Positions 1 through 6,877 of a stretch of 13,490 nt of DNA are shown here, piece after piece. Source of the DNA: Bacteroidales bacterium (GTDB taxonomy: Bacteria; Bacteroidota; Bacteroidia; Bacteroidales; Bacteroidaceae). Location of the stretch: NCBI GenBank assembly GCA_004557285.1, contig SFEK01000048.1, forward strand, positions 1-13,490. The letters run 5' to 3'. The translations under genes were made by a program, and so were the position numbers. The notes below the pieces were generated by a model, which was given only the letters and a program-made list of their open reading frames with translations, searched no databases and had not been told where the DNA came from. Position 1 is the stretch's first letter, and the number at the start of each line of letters is the position of its first letter.

Positions 1-360
1 CCCGACAACGACTATTGGGTAAGGTTCAACTGTCCCGAATTCACCTCGTTGTGCCCCATCACCGGACAACCCGACTTTGCAGAGATACGCATCAGTTATA
101 TTCCTGCCGAGCGCATGGTGGAAAGCAAGAGCCTTAAACTCTATTTGTTCAGTTTTCGCAATCATGGCGATTTCCACGAAGATTGTGTGAACATCATCAT
201 GAAAGACCTGATCAAACTGATGCAACCCAAGTATATTGAGGTGACAGGCCTCTTTACTCCGCGTGGCGGCATCAGCATCTATCCTTATGCCAATTATGGT
301 CGGCCGGGCACTAAATACGAACAGTTGGCAGCCCACCGTTTTGCCAACCATGATCAATAA
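1..360 (+). CDS. queF: NADPH-dependent 7-cyano-7-deazaguanine (preQ0) reductase QueF, 5' end outside window
   Basis: Cytosolic enzyme that reduces the nitrile of preQ0 to the amine of preQ1 with NADPH, a step of queuosine tRNA modification. The reading frame is open from base 1, so the gene is cut by the window edge; 119 residues plus a TAA stop remain. The visible part matches the short, single-domain (B. subtilis-like) QueF. The motif SLCPITGQPDF carries the catalytic Cys (visible residue 18), which forms the thioimide, and the proton-donor Asp (residue 25). SKSLKLYLFSFRNHGDFHED carries the substrate-binding His59/Glu60. The C-terminal TPRGGISIYPYANYGRPGT block is also typical. Spacing between Cys, Asp, His and Glu fits B. 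subtilis Cys55/Asp62/His96/Glu97. The in-frame TTG at 49 is internal, because conserved QueF sequence precedes it. An inverted repeat starts one base after the stop. Confidence 0.96.
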   Translation, partial: PDNDYWVRFNCPEFTSLCPITGQPDFAEIRISYIPAERMVESKSLKLYLFSFRNHGDFHEDCVNIIMKDLIKLMQPKYIEVTGLFTPRGGISIYPYANYGRPGTKYEQLAAHRFANHDQ

Positions 361-454
361 GGTGGGTTCTATTCATTGGCTTTGGTCAAATATCATGCAA
401 ACGAGATAAGACCCGCAATTGTAGAACTTACGGTGGAAATGAATAGAACCCACC
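361..454. repeat. 94-bp stretch bounded by a 17-bp perfect inverted repeat
   Basis: The left arm GGTGGGTTCTATTCATT (361-377) is exactly complementary to the right arm AATGAATAGAACCCACC (438-454), with a 60-nt spacer. The left arm starts directly after the queF stop codon. In RNA this would close a large stem-loop in the queF 3' untranslated region. The six bases GTTCTA (366-371) could alternatively pair with TAGAAC at 422-427 inside the loop. I see no coding frame and no convincing target-site duplication. It could be a small non-autonomous mobile or palindromic intergenic repeat, or a structured mRNA end; the sequence alone does not decide. Confidence 0.75.
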
Positions 455-463
455 ATATAAACA

Positions 464-491
464 GGAGGAGGGGGCAACCCCTCCTTTCCTT
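464..491 (+). terminator. Hairpin terminator between convergent queF and lipoprotein gene
   Basis: An 8-bp perfect stem (466-473 with 478-485), extendable by two G-U pairs to 464-487, closes a GCAA tetraloop. It is followed on the plus strand by a pyrimidine run TTTCCTTG, so it can end queF transcription. On the minus strand the same stem is followed by a short T-containing stretch, so it may also serve the lipoprotein gene that ends at 498. The U tract is imperfect in both directions. Confidence 0.6.
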
Positions 492-497
492 GTAGAG

Positions 498-1238
498 CTA
501 TTTGCGGTAGTAGCTTCTGATACCGTCTTTGAATTTCAGCTGCAGACTGTCTTTCATCATGAAGATAAACTCAGCCGTGTCACGGGCTGTGATGTTGACT
601 TTGTCCTTCTGCTTGCTGAGGGGGTTGCGGGCCACAAGCAGCAGTTTGCCGTTGTTGATATACCATTCGGAGTAAAACTTCACTTCGGGATAAACTACGG
701 GGTCTTTCTTCATGTCGTTGCGCTTGAAATGACTGCCAATAGGTTCTGCCAGATGGCTACGTTTCAAGGCAAAGCCCTGTTCGCGGGGCACCATGAGCTT
801 GTTGAACATCGAGTCGGCGGCCTCGGTGTCAAACTGTTTTTCGGTGAGAGCCGAATATTCCTTGTTGCGTTCAGGCATCGCCATATAAACCCATCGGCCT
901 TTCAGCTGGTCGAGGTCAATCACCATGTCGGCCTTCTTCTTGTCGTTGGCATTGAGCACCACGCCCACCCAGTCGCCGGTTTCGGGGTGTCCGATGACCT
1001 TCTTGTTTCTCACCGCTTCGATGATGTCGAAAGTCACAGGGTCGCCGCCATTGAACGAAAGGAATACCAGCACCGAGTCGGTGCATCCTTCGCAGGCAAG
1101 ACCGTAGAGCGTCGAGTCGCCCACATTCTCGTTGGTTGTGTCTGTTTGTTTTTCCTCTGCCTTGTTCTTGTTGCCGCATGATGCAGTCAACAGACAAACG
1201 GCAGCCGCGAGATAAAATAAATATCTGTTCATAATCAT
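498..1238 (-). CDS. Lipoprotein of unknown function with a CxxC motif
   Basis: A 246-aa protein starting with a short lipoprotein signal peptide: a hydrophobic stretch at about residues 5-18, then the lipobox LTASC with the lipidated Cys21. It should be exported and anchored to a membrane by SPII processing. A linker rich in Lys, Glu, Thr and Asn follows. The globular part opens with LYGLACEGCTDSVLVFL, holding Cys49-x-x-Cys52; the remainder is mixed alpha/beta in character with no catalytic motif I recognise. The CxxC near the mature N terminus is loosely reminiscent of NlpE-type lipoproteins, but this resemblance is weak and I do not assign the family. ATG codons at 1238 and 1232 both work as starts; the second gives MNRYLFYL. 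The gene stands alone, divergent from the carboxyltransferase gene and convergent with queF. Confidence 0.85.
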   Translation of the reverse strand: MIMNRYLFYLAAAVCLLTASCGNKNKAEEKQTDTTNENVGDSTLYGLACEGCTDSVLVFLSFNGGDPVTFDIIEAVRNKKVIGHPETGDWVGVVLNANDKKKADMVIDLDQLKGRWVYMAMPERNKEYSALTEKQFDTEAADSMFNKLMVPREQGFALKRSHLAEPIGSHFKRNDMKKDPVVYPEVKFYSEWYINNGKLLLVARNPLSKQKDKVNITARDTAEFIFMMKDSLQLKFKDGIRSYYRK

Positions 1239-1300
1239 ATGGATGTGTTAGCAGTTCTATTTGTCAGACCAATTTCGGTCAGCGCTTCTTTCTTCTTTTG

Positions 1301-1308
1301 CAAAGGTA
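1301..1308 (-). promoter_or_regulatory. Candidate Bacteroidetes -7 box for the lipoprotein gene
   Basis: CAAAGGTA on the plus strand reads TACCTTTG on the minus strand, matching the TAnnTTTG -7 consensus. It lies about 60 nt upstream of the start at 1238. I see no clear TTTG -33 element at the usual distance, so the call rests on the -7 box alone. Confidence 0.45.
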
Positions 1309-1412
1309 ATCATTATTTGCGATATTCTTCATCCTGATGAAGGAAAAATGGATGTTTGACACGGCAACAAAGTACAAAGAAATAAAAAAGCGAAGAAAAA
1401 TTCGATTTTTAT

Positions 1413-1442
1413 TTTGTGTTAAGGAAAAAATGGCTACTTTTG
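1413..1442 (+). promoter_or_regulatory. Bacteroidetes-type promoter of the carboxyltransferase gene
   Basis: TTTG at 1413-1416 and TACTTTTG at 1435-1442 match the -33 (TTTG) and -7 (TAnnTTTG) elements with an 18-nt spacer, close to the usual 19-21. Transcription would begin near 1449, leaving a leader of about 55-60 nt before the ATG at 1507. The DNA upstream of the -7 box is very A/T rich. Confidence 0.65.
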
Positions 1443-1506
1443 CAACCAATGATATTTGTGTGTTATATTGAATCGTATTATGAATTCACATTAAAAAAAT
1501 AAAGAC

Positions 1507-3279
1507 ATGAAAAAGAAGATTCATTTTAGTCTCGTATATCGAGACATGTGGCAGTCTTCAGGTAAGTTCCAGCCACGCAAGGACCAGTTGGAGCGTGTTG
1601 CTCCGGCCATCATCGACATGGGTTGTTTCTCGCGTGTGGAAACCAATGGCGGCGCATTCGAACAGGTTAACCTGCTGGCAGGCGAAAACCCCAACGATGC
1701 AGTGAGGGCATTCTGCAAGCCCTTCAATGAGGTGGGCATCAAGACCCACATGCTCGACAGAGGTCTGAATGCGTTGCGTATGTATCCAGTGCCCGATGAT
1801 GTGCGCCAGTTGCAGTACAAGGTGAAGCACGCACAGGGTGTGGATATCCCCCGTATCTTCTGCGGACTCAACGATGTGCGCAACATTATCCCGAGTATCA
1901 AGTGGGCGCTTGAGGCAGGAATGACACCTCAGGCTACACTCTGTATCACCACTTCGCCGGTGCATACCGTAAAATACTATAGCGACATTGCCGACCAGCT
2001 GATTGAGGCTGGTGCCCAGGAAATCTGCCTCAAAGACATGGCAGGTATCGGACAGCCCGCCATGCTCGGACAGCTGACCAAGGCCATCAAGACCAAGCAC
2101 CCCGACATCATCATACAGTATCACGGACATTCTGGTCCGGGTCTCTCCATGGCCTCTATCCTTGAGGTGTGCAACAATGGAGCTGATGTGATTGACACCG
2201 CCATCGAGCCATTGTCATGGGGCAAGGTGCATCCCGACATCATTTCTGTGCAGAGCATGTTGAAGAACGAAGGCTTCGAGGTGGCCGAAATCAACATGAA
2301 CGCCTATATGCAGGCCCGCACACTGACACAGGAGTTTATCGACGACTGGTTGGGCTATTTCATCAATCCGGGCAACAAGCACATGAGTTCGCTGTTGCTG
2401 GGTTGCGGATTGCCAGGCGGAATGATGGGCAGCATGATGGCCGACCTTGCCGGCATCCACCGCTCTATCAACTCTACACTGCGTGCCAAGGGGCTGCCTG
2501 AATATACCACCGACGAGATGCTCGTGAAACTCTTCGACGAGGTGGCCTATGTATGGCCTCGCGTGGGTTATCCTCCATTGGTCACTCCATTCTCACAGTA
2601 TGTGAAGAACATCGCCTTGATGAACCTGTTGACCATGGCTCAGGGCAAGGGTCGCTTCGTGATGATGGACGACTCGATGTGGGGCATGATTCTCGGCAAG
2701 AGCGGCAAGATACCCGGCACCATCGACCAGCAGCTCATCGACCTTGCAGCCAAGCAGGGACGCGAATTTACCACAGCCGACCCACATACACTTATCCCCA
2801 ATGCCCTCGACGGATTCAGAAAAGAGATGGCAGAGAACGGATGGGATGTTGGTCAGGACGAAGAAGAGCTCTACGAACTGGCCATGCACCCCGAGCAGTA
2901 TCGTGACTACAAGAACGGTATGGCCAAGAAGCGTTTCCTTGCCGACCTGCAGAAGGCCAAGGATGCCAAGATGGGCAGCAAGATGTCTGTCGAAGAACTC
3001 ACCGCATTCAAGCATGCCAAGGCCGATGCCATTGTGGCTCCAGTCAAAGGACAGGTGTTCTACGAGTTTGGTGGAGCAAGCGAGTGCGAACCCTGCATTG
3101 AACCGTTCATCGGACAGCACTACAACGAGGGCCAGACCTTGTGCTACATCCACACCACATGGGGCGAATTTGTTCCTGTTCCTGCATGCCTCGGCGGCAA
3201 ATTGGTGGAAATCAACGCCAAGCAAGGCTCGCGCGTCAACCGTGGCGACAAGATTGGATACATAGAGAGAGACCATTGA
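1507..3279 (+). CDS. Biotin-dependent carboxyltransferase subunit (oxaloacetate decarboxylase alpha / pyruvate carboxylase B type) with degenerate biotinyl domain
   Basis: A 590-aa protein. Residues ~1-280 form an HMGL-like TIM barrel and ~280-500 the PYC_OADA domain; ~505-588 form a biotinyl/lipoyl-like domain. The carboxyltransferase site looks intact: metal ligand Asp13 in YRDMWQS, carbamylatable Lys176 in LKDMAG, metal ligands His206/His208 in YHGHSG, and the catalytic-Thr motif VTPFSQYVKNIA with Thr360. The family segment usually reading SGGTSQP is here SWGKVHP. In the last domain the biotin-bearing AMKM motif is absent; the aligned stretch reads HTTWGEF, with Gly553 where lysine is expected. 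Family members move CO2 between biotin and pyruvate/oxaloacetate (or a related acid). Here biotin would have to come from a separate carrier, or the reaction differs. No biotin carboxylase, carrier or membrane pump subunit is next to it. Own promoter and own terminator suggest a single-gene unit. Confidence 0.88.
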   Translation: MKKKIHFSLVYRDMWQSSGKFQPRKDQLERVAPAIIDMGCFSRVETNGGAFEQVNLLAGENPNDAVRAFCKPFNEVGIKTHMLDRGLNALRMYPVPDDVRQLQYKVKHAQGVDIPRIFCGLNDVRNIIPSIKWALEAGMTPQATLCITTSPVHTVKYYSDIADQLIEAGAQEICLKDMAGIGQPAMLGQLTKAIKTKHPDIIIQYHGHSGPGLSMASILEVCNNGADVIDTAIEPLSWGKVHPDIISVQSMLKNEGFEVAEINMNAYMQARTLTQEFIDDWLGYFINPGNKHMSSLLLGCGLPGGMMGSMMADLAGIHRSINSTLRAKGLPEYTTDEMLVKLFDEVAYVWPRVGYPPLVTPFSQYVKNIALMNLLTMAQGKGRFVMMDDSMWGMILGKSGKIPGTIDQQLIDLAAKQGREFTTADPHTLIPNALDGFRKEMAENGWDVGQDEEELYELAMHPEQYRDYKNGMAKKRFLADLQKAKDAKMGSKMSVEELTAFKHAKADAIVAPVKGQVFYEFGGASECEPCIEPFIGQHYNEGQTLCYIHTTWGEFVPVPACLGGKLVEINAKQGSRVNRGDKIGYIERDH

Positions 3280-3333
3280 AGCAACCATTCCAGGCATGTC
3301 GAGACGTGCCAATGGGCTTCAACATAATACAAC

Positions 3334-3381
3334 AACCGTACAGGTGGAAACATTCTGCCTGTACGGTTTGACATTTTCCCA
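3334..3381 (+). terminator. Strong hairpin terminator after the carboxyltransferase gene
   Basis: AACCGTACAGG (3334-3344) pairs perfectly with CCTGTACGGTT (3358-3368). Two wobble pairs and one G-C pair extend the stem to 14 bp around a 7-nt loop. TTTGACATTTTCC follows. It sits 55 nt after the upstream stop and 35 nt before the next start, so it probably separates the two genes. Confidence 0.7.
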
Positions 3382-3415
3382 TAACTACGGGCTGGAGGCC
3401 CAAAAACAACAAGCA

Positions 3416-3958
3416 ATGACAACAACCGTCGATACCATTATCCGGAAGTATTATGCCTCAAATCCTGCCTTGATGAACATCCTGGTGAGGCATAGCGAGG
3501 CTGTGGCCCAAAAGGCGTTAAGCATAGCCAAAGCCCATCCCGAACTGGAGGCCGACCTTACGTTTCTTGAAGAGGCAGCCATGTTGCACGATATAGGCAT
3601 CGTGAAGACCGATGCCCCAGGCATTGAGTGTTACGGCACCGAGCCATACATCTGTCATGGCATTCTGGGAGCTGCCATGCTCAGGGACGAAGGACTGCCG
3701 CGCCATGCCAGGGTGTGTGAGCGACATACAGGAGCAGGACTGTTGTGTGAAGACATCGTCGGCCAAAACCTGCCCTTGCCCCATCACGACTTTTTGCCCG
3801 AGACCATTGAAGAACAGATGGTGTGCTATGCTGACAAATTTTTCTCGAAGACCAAGCTCGACCGTGAGAAAACCCTGCAGCAGGCAGAACGCAGCGTGGC
3901 CAAGCATGGCGAAAAGGGGCTCTTGCGCTTCCGCCAGTGGGAGCAGATGTTTGAATAG
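3416..3958 (+). CDS. HD-domain (HDIG-type) metal-dependent phosphohydrolase
   Basis: A 180-aa cytosolic protein with a single HD domain. The metal-site residues are visible in order: His26 (RHSEAV), His58-Asp59 (MLHDIG), His81 (CHGILGAAML), His104 (CERHTGAGL) and Asp140 (CYADKF). Members of this superfamily cleave phosphomonoesters or phosphodiesters of nucleotides; the substrate of this small subfamily is not something I can read from sequence. The frame is open further upstream (ATG at 3296), but that extension would translate through the terminator hairpin and shows no conserved features. The start at 3416, giving MTTTVDTIIRKYY, therefore fits better. I see no clear TAnnTTTG box in front of it, so it may depend on read-through. 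lptD follows 84 nt downstream with its own promoter. Confidence 0.88.
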   Translation: MTTTVDTIIRKYYASNPALMNILVRHSEAVAQKALSIAKAHPELEADLTFLEEAAMLHDIGIVKTDAPGIECYGTEPYICHGILGAAMLRDEGLPRHARVCERHTGAGLLCEDIVGQNLPLPHHDFLPETIEEQMVCYADKFFSKTKLDREKTLQQAERSVAKHGEKGLLRFRQWEQMFE

Positions 3959-4026
3959 CGACACTGGTTTTCGTTAAAATATCATAGAAAAATCAGATTT
4001 TGATGTGCTATTAGGTATAAATTAAG

Positions 4027-4034
4027 TAATTTTG
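4027..4034 (+). promoter_or_regulatory. Bacteroidetes -7 box of the lptD-like gene, very close to the start codon
   Basis: TAATTTTG matches TAnnTTTG. A TTTG at 3999-4002 could be the -33 element, but the 24-nt spacer is long. Transcription should start near 4038-4041, only a few bases before the ATG at 4043, so the mRNA would be leaderless or nearly so. The surrounding 16 bases recur exactly at 11653-11668, in front of another operon. Confidence 0.6.
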
Positions 4035-4042
4035 CACCCTGC

Positions 4043-6853
4043 ATGTCAATGAGAACGAAAACCATCATAGCAATCTTGCTGTCTGCCGTCATGTTTGTGA
4101 TGGCAGATGTGCACTTGCCGTTGCCTTTTGGCAACAGTAGGGGAGAGGTGACGCACGACTCGCTGTCGGCAGCTGCCGACAGTGTGCGCAGGCCTGTGCA
4201 GCCCGACACCACGATGATGGATTCGCTGCAGAAAGCCATTTACAAATACAACAAACAGGTTGACGACTCGATACATGCCGACAGCATCAACCGACAGAAA
4301 TCCAACGGACTCAATGCTCCTGTTGAATTTGCCTCCGACGACTCACTCGTGTACATTGCACCCACCAAGCAGGTGCGCCTGTATGGCAACGCCAAGGTGA
4401 AATATGAGAACATGAACCTGGAGAGCGACAAGGTGCGCATGGCCCTCGACAGCAGTCTGGTGCACGCCACGGGTTCTGCCGACACCACGGGCAAACTGAC
4501 GGGAAGTCCGGTGTTTACCATGGGCAGCGACAAATACGAGAGCGACACCATGTCGTTCAATTTCAAGACCAAGAGGGGATTTATCAACAATGTATATACC
4601 GAGCAGGAAGACGGCTTCCTCTCCAGCCAGCACTCCAAGCGCGACTCTTCGGGCGTGTTGTATCTCGAGCACGGACGCTACACCACCTGTGATGCCCCAC
4701 ACCCCGATTTCTATATTGCCCTTTCGCGTGCCAAGGTGCGTCCGGGCAAGGATGTGGTTTTTGGACCCGCCTATCTGGTAGTGGCCGATGTGCCGTTGCC
4801 TCTGGCCATACCCTATGGCTTCTTTCCCTTCACCAAGAGCTATTCCAGCGGTTTCATCATGCCCAGTTATGGCGACGAGAGTGCCCGCGGTTTCTACCTG
4901 CGCGATGGTGGCTATTATTTTGCCATCAACGACAAGTGGGACCTGAAATTGTTGGGCGAAATCTATACCAAAGGCTCCTGGGGCCTCTCTGCTGCAAGCA
5001 ACTACCGCAAGCGATACCGCTATAACGGCAGTTTCTTCTTCAGTTACCAGAACACCAAGAACGGCGACAAGGGCATGCCCGACTATTCCGAGCAGACCAG
5101 TTTCAAGATACAATGGAGCCACAGGCAAGACTCCAAGGCCAATCCCTTCAGCAGTCTGTCGGCAAGTGTCAACTTTGCCACCACCAGCTATGAGCGCGAC
5201 AATCTCAACAGCATGTACAATCCGCAGAGTTATACCCAGAGCCTGCGCACCTCAAGCGTAAGCTGGACTACCAACTTCTCCAGTCTGGGCATGACCCTCA
5301 GCGGTACCACCAACCTCAGCCAGAACATGCGCGACTCAACCATCAGTCTGCAGCTGCCCGACCTTAACGTTTCCGTAAGCCGTTTCTATCCCTTCAAACG
5401 CAAGAAAATGGCAGGCAAGGAGCGATGGTATGAGAAAATCTCCATGAGCTATACGGGACATCTGAGCAATTCTATCAACACCAAGGAGGATTTGCTGTTC
5501 AAATCCAACCTCATCAAGGATTGGAGCAACGGCATGCAGCACAACATTCCCATCAATGCCAACTTCACGGTGCTGAAATACATCAATGTGAACCCATCGT
5601 TCAACTTCACCGACAGGATGTACACCAACAAAGTGATGAAATCGTGGGACGAAGCCACACAGACTGAGGTGGCAGACACCACCTACGGCTTCTATAATGT
5701 GTACAACTGGTCGATGAGCCTGAGCGCATCCACAAAGGTCTATGGTTTCTGGCTGCCCTCGCGCAAAATCTTCGGCGACAAGATACAAGCCATCCGCCAT
5801 GTGCTCACCCCACAGGTGTCGTTCAGCTATGCACCCGACTTCGGTGCCAGCAGATACGGCTATTATGTCACCTATCAGAAAACCGATGCCGACGGCAATG
5901 TCAGCCTGCAGGAATATTCGCCCTATACGGGAAGCCTGTTTGGAGTGCCAGGCAAGGGCAAGACAGGCAACATCAGTTTCGACCTGTCCAACAACATTGA
6001 GATGAAGGTGAAGAGCGACAAAGACTCCACAGGTTTCAGGAAAATCAGCATCATCGACGAACTTGGACTGAGCATGGGCTACAACATGGCGGCCAAGGAA
6101 AGGCCGTGGAGCGACTTGAGCATGCGCATTCGCTTGAAGTGGTGGAAGAACTATACATTCAACATGACGGCGGTGTTTGCCACCTATGCTTACGAGCTGT
6201 CGGAAAACGGCACACCGTATGTGGGAACGCACACCGAGTATAGCCGTGGCCGCTTCGGTCGTTTTCAAGGCATGTCGCAGAACTTCTCGTTCACCCTCAC
6301 CCCTGAGAAACTCAAGAAACTCTTCAGTGGAGGCGATAAAGATGACGACGATGACGATTATCGGGACAACGACGACACCGGAGTGGAAACCAATATTGAC
6401 GACGACATGATCAATGCACAGCGTGGAGCACGCAAGCAAAGTGCAGGCAAGGCCGAGACCGATGAAGACGGCTACATGAAATTCTCCATGCCATGGTCGC
6501 TCACCGTGGGATATGGTGTGACCATGCGTGAGAATACAGCCGGAAAATTCAATACCGAGTCCATGCGTTATCCCTATAAGTTCACACAGACCCTCAACTT
6601 CAGCGGCAATGTGCGTCTGAGCGATGGTTGGAACATCAGTTTCTCTTCGGGCTACGACTTTGAGGAGCACGACATCTCCATGACCACCGCCTCATTGCAG
6701 CGCGACCTGCACTGTTTCAACATGAGCTGTTCTGTGGTGCTGGCTCCCTATACCTCCTATAATTTCTCTTTCAGGTGCAATGCCGCCACGCTCACCGATG
6801 CGTTGAAGTATGACAAGCGCAGCGGTTACAGCAATGCCGTGCAGTGGTATTGA
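4043..6853 (+). CDS. lptD: LptD-like outer-membrane LPS assembly protein
   Basis: A 936-aa outer-membrane protein with a signal peptide (RTK then a hydrophobic stretch to about residue 20, cleavage near Ala21). After a linker comes an OstA/LptD N-terminal domain (~93-250, with VRLYGNAKVKYENMNLESDK and VADVPLPLAIPYGFFPF), then a long beta-barrel rich in alternating aromatic residues, ending in Trp-Tyr as barrel proteins often do. LptD, with the LptE lipoprotein, inserts lipopolysaccharide into the outer leaflet. The length fits Bacteroidetes LptD-like proteins. There are only four cysteines: Cys216 in the N-terminal domain and Cys891, Cys896 and Cys912 near the C terminus. An acidic stretch (~765-788, D-K-D-D-D-D-D-D then more Asp) interrupts the barrel and is probably a loop. 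ATGs at 4043 and 4049 are both possible starts; the promoter sits just upstream. Confidence 0.88.
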   Translation: MSMRTKTIIAILLSAVMFVMADVHLPLPFGNSRGEVTHDSLSAAADSVRRPVQPDTTMMDSLQKAIYKYNKQVDDSIHADSINRQKSNGLNAPVEFASDDSLVYIAPTKQVRLYGNAKVKYENMNLESDKVRMALDSSLVHATGSADTTGKLTGSPVFTMGSDKYESDTMSFNFKTKRGFINNVYTEQEDGFLSSQHSKRDSSGVLYLEHGRYTTCDAPHPDFYIALSRAKVRPGKDVVFGPAYLVVADVPLPLAIPYGFFPFTKSYSSGFIMPSYGDESARGFYLRDGGYYFAINDKWDLKLLGEIYTKGSWGLSAASNYRKRYRYNGSFFFSYQNTKNGDKGMPDYSEQTSFKIQWSHRQDSKANPFSSLSASVNFATTSYERDNLNSMYNPQSYTQSLRTSSVSWTTNFSSLGMTLSGTTNLSQNMRDSTISLQLPDLNVSVSRFYPFKRKKMAGKERWYEKISMSYTGHLSNSINTKEDLLFKSNLIKDWSNGMQHNIPINANFTVLKYINVNPSFNFTDRMYTNKVMKSWDEATQTEVADTTYGFYNVYNWSMSLSASTKVYGFWLPSRKIFGDKIQAIRHVLTPQVSFSYAPDFGASRYGYYVTYQKTDADGNVSLQEYSPYTGSLFGVPGKGKTGNISFDLSNNIEMKVKSDKDSTGFRKISIIDELGLSMGYNMAAKERPWSDLSMRIRLKWWKNYTFNMTAVFATYAYELSENGTPYVGTHTEYSRGRFGRFQGMSQNFSFTLTPEKLKKLFSGGDKDDDDDDYRDNDDTGVETNIDDDMINAQRGARKQSAGKAETDEDGYMKFSMPWSLTVGYGVTMRENTAGKFNTESMRYPYKFTQTLNFSGNVRLSDGWNISFSSGYDFEEHDISMTTASLQRDLHCFNMSCSVVLAPYTSYNFSFRCNAATLTDALKYDKRSGYSNAVQWY

Positions 6854-6877
6854 CATTCCATCAAACACCCCGTTCAG

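Noticed and set aside
324..348. 7-bp inverted repeat GTTGGCA/TGCCAAC near the end of queF
   Set aside because: Within coding sequence with no following T tract; likely chance.
1396..1410. A/T hairpin AAAAAT-TCG-ATTTTT in the divergent region before the carboxyltransferase gene
   Set aside because: Six A-T pairs in a very A/T-rich stretch just upstream of the promoter elements; expected by chance.
2593..3312. Minus-strand open frame (239 codons) opposite the carboxyltransferase 3' end
   Set aside because: Antisense shadow of a well-supported gene, with no domain of its own.
3296..3415. N-terminal extension of the HD-domain protein from an ATG at 3296
   Set aside because: The extension would translate through the terminator hairpin of the upstream gene and has no conserved features.
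5336..6670. Long minus-strand open frame (444 codons) opposite lptD
   Set aside because: It lies entirely antisense to a clearly recognised outer-membrane protein gene and its translation shows no family features; codon bias on the coding strand creates such frames.
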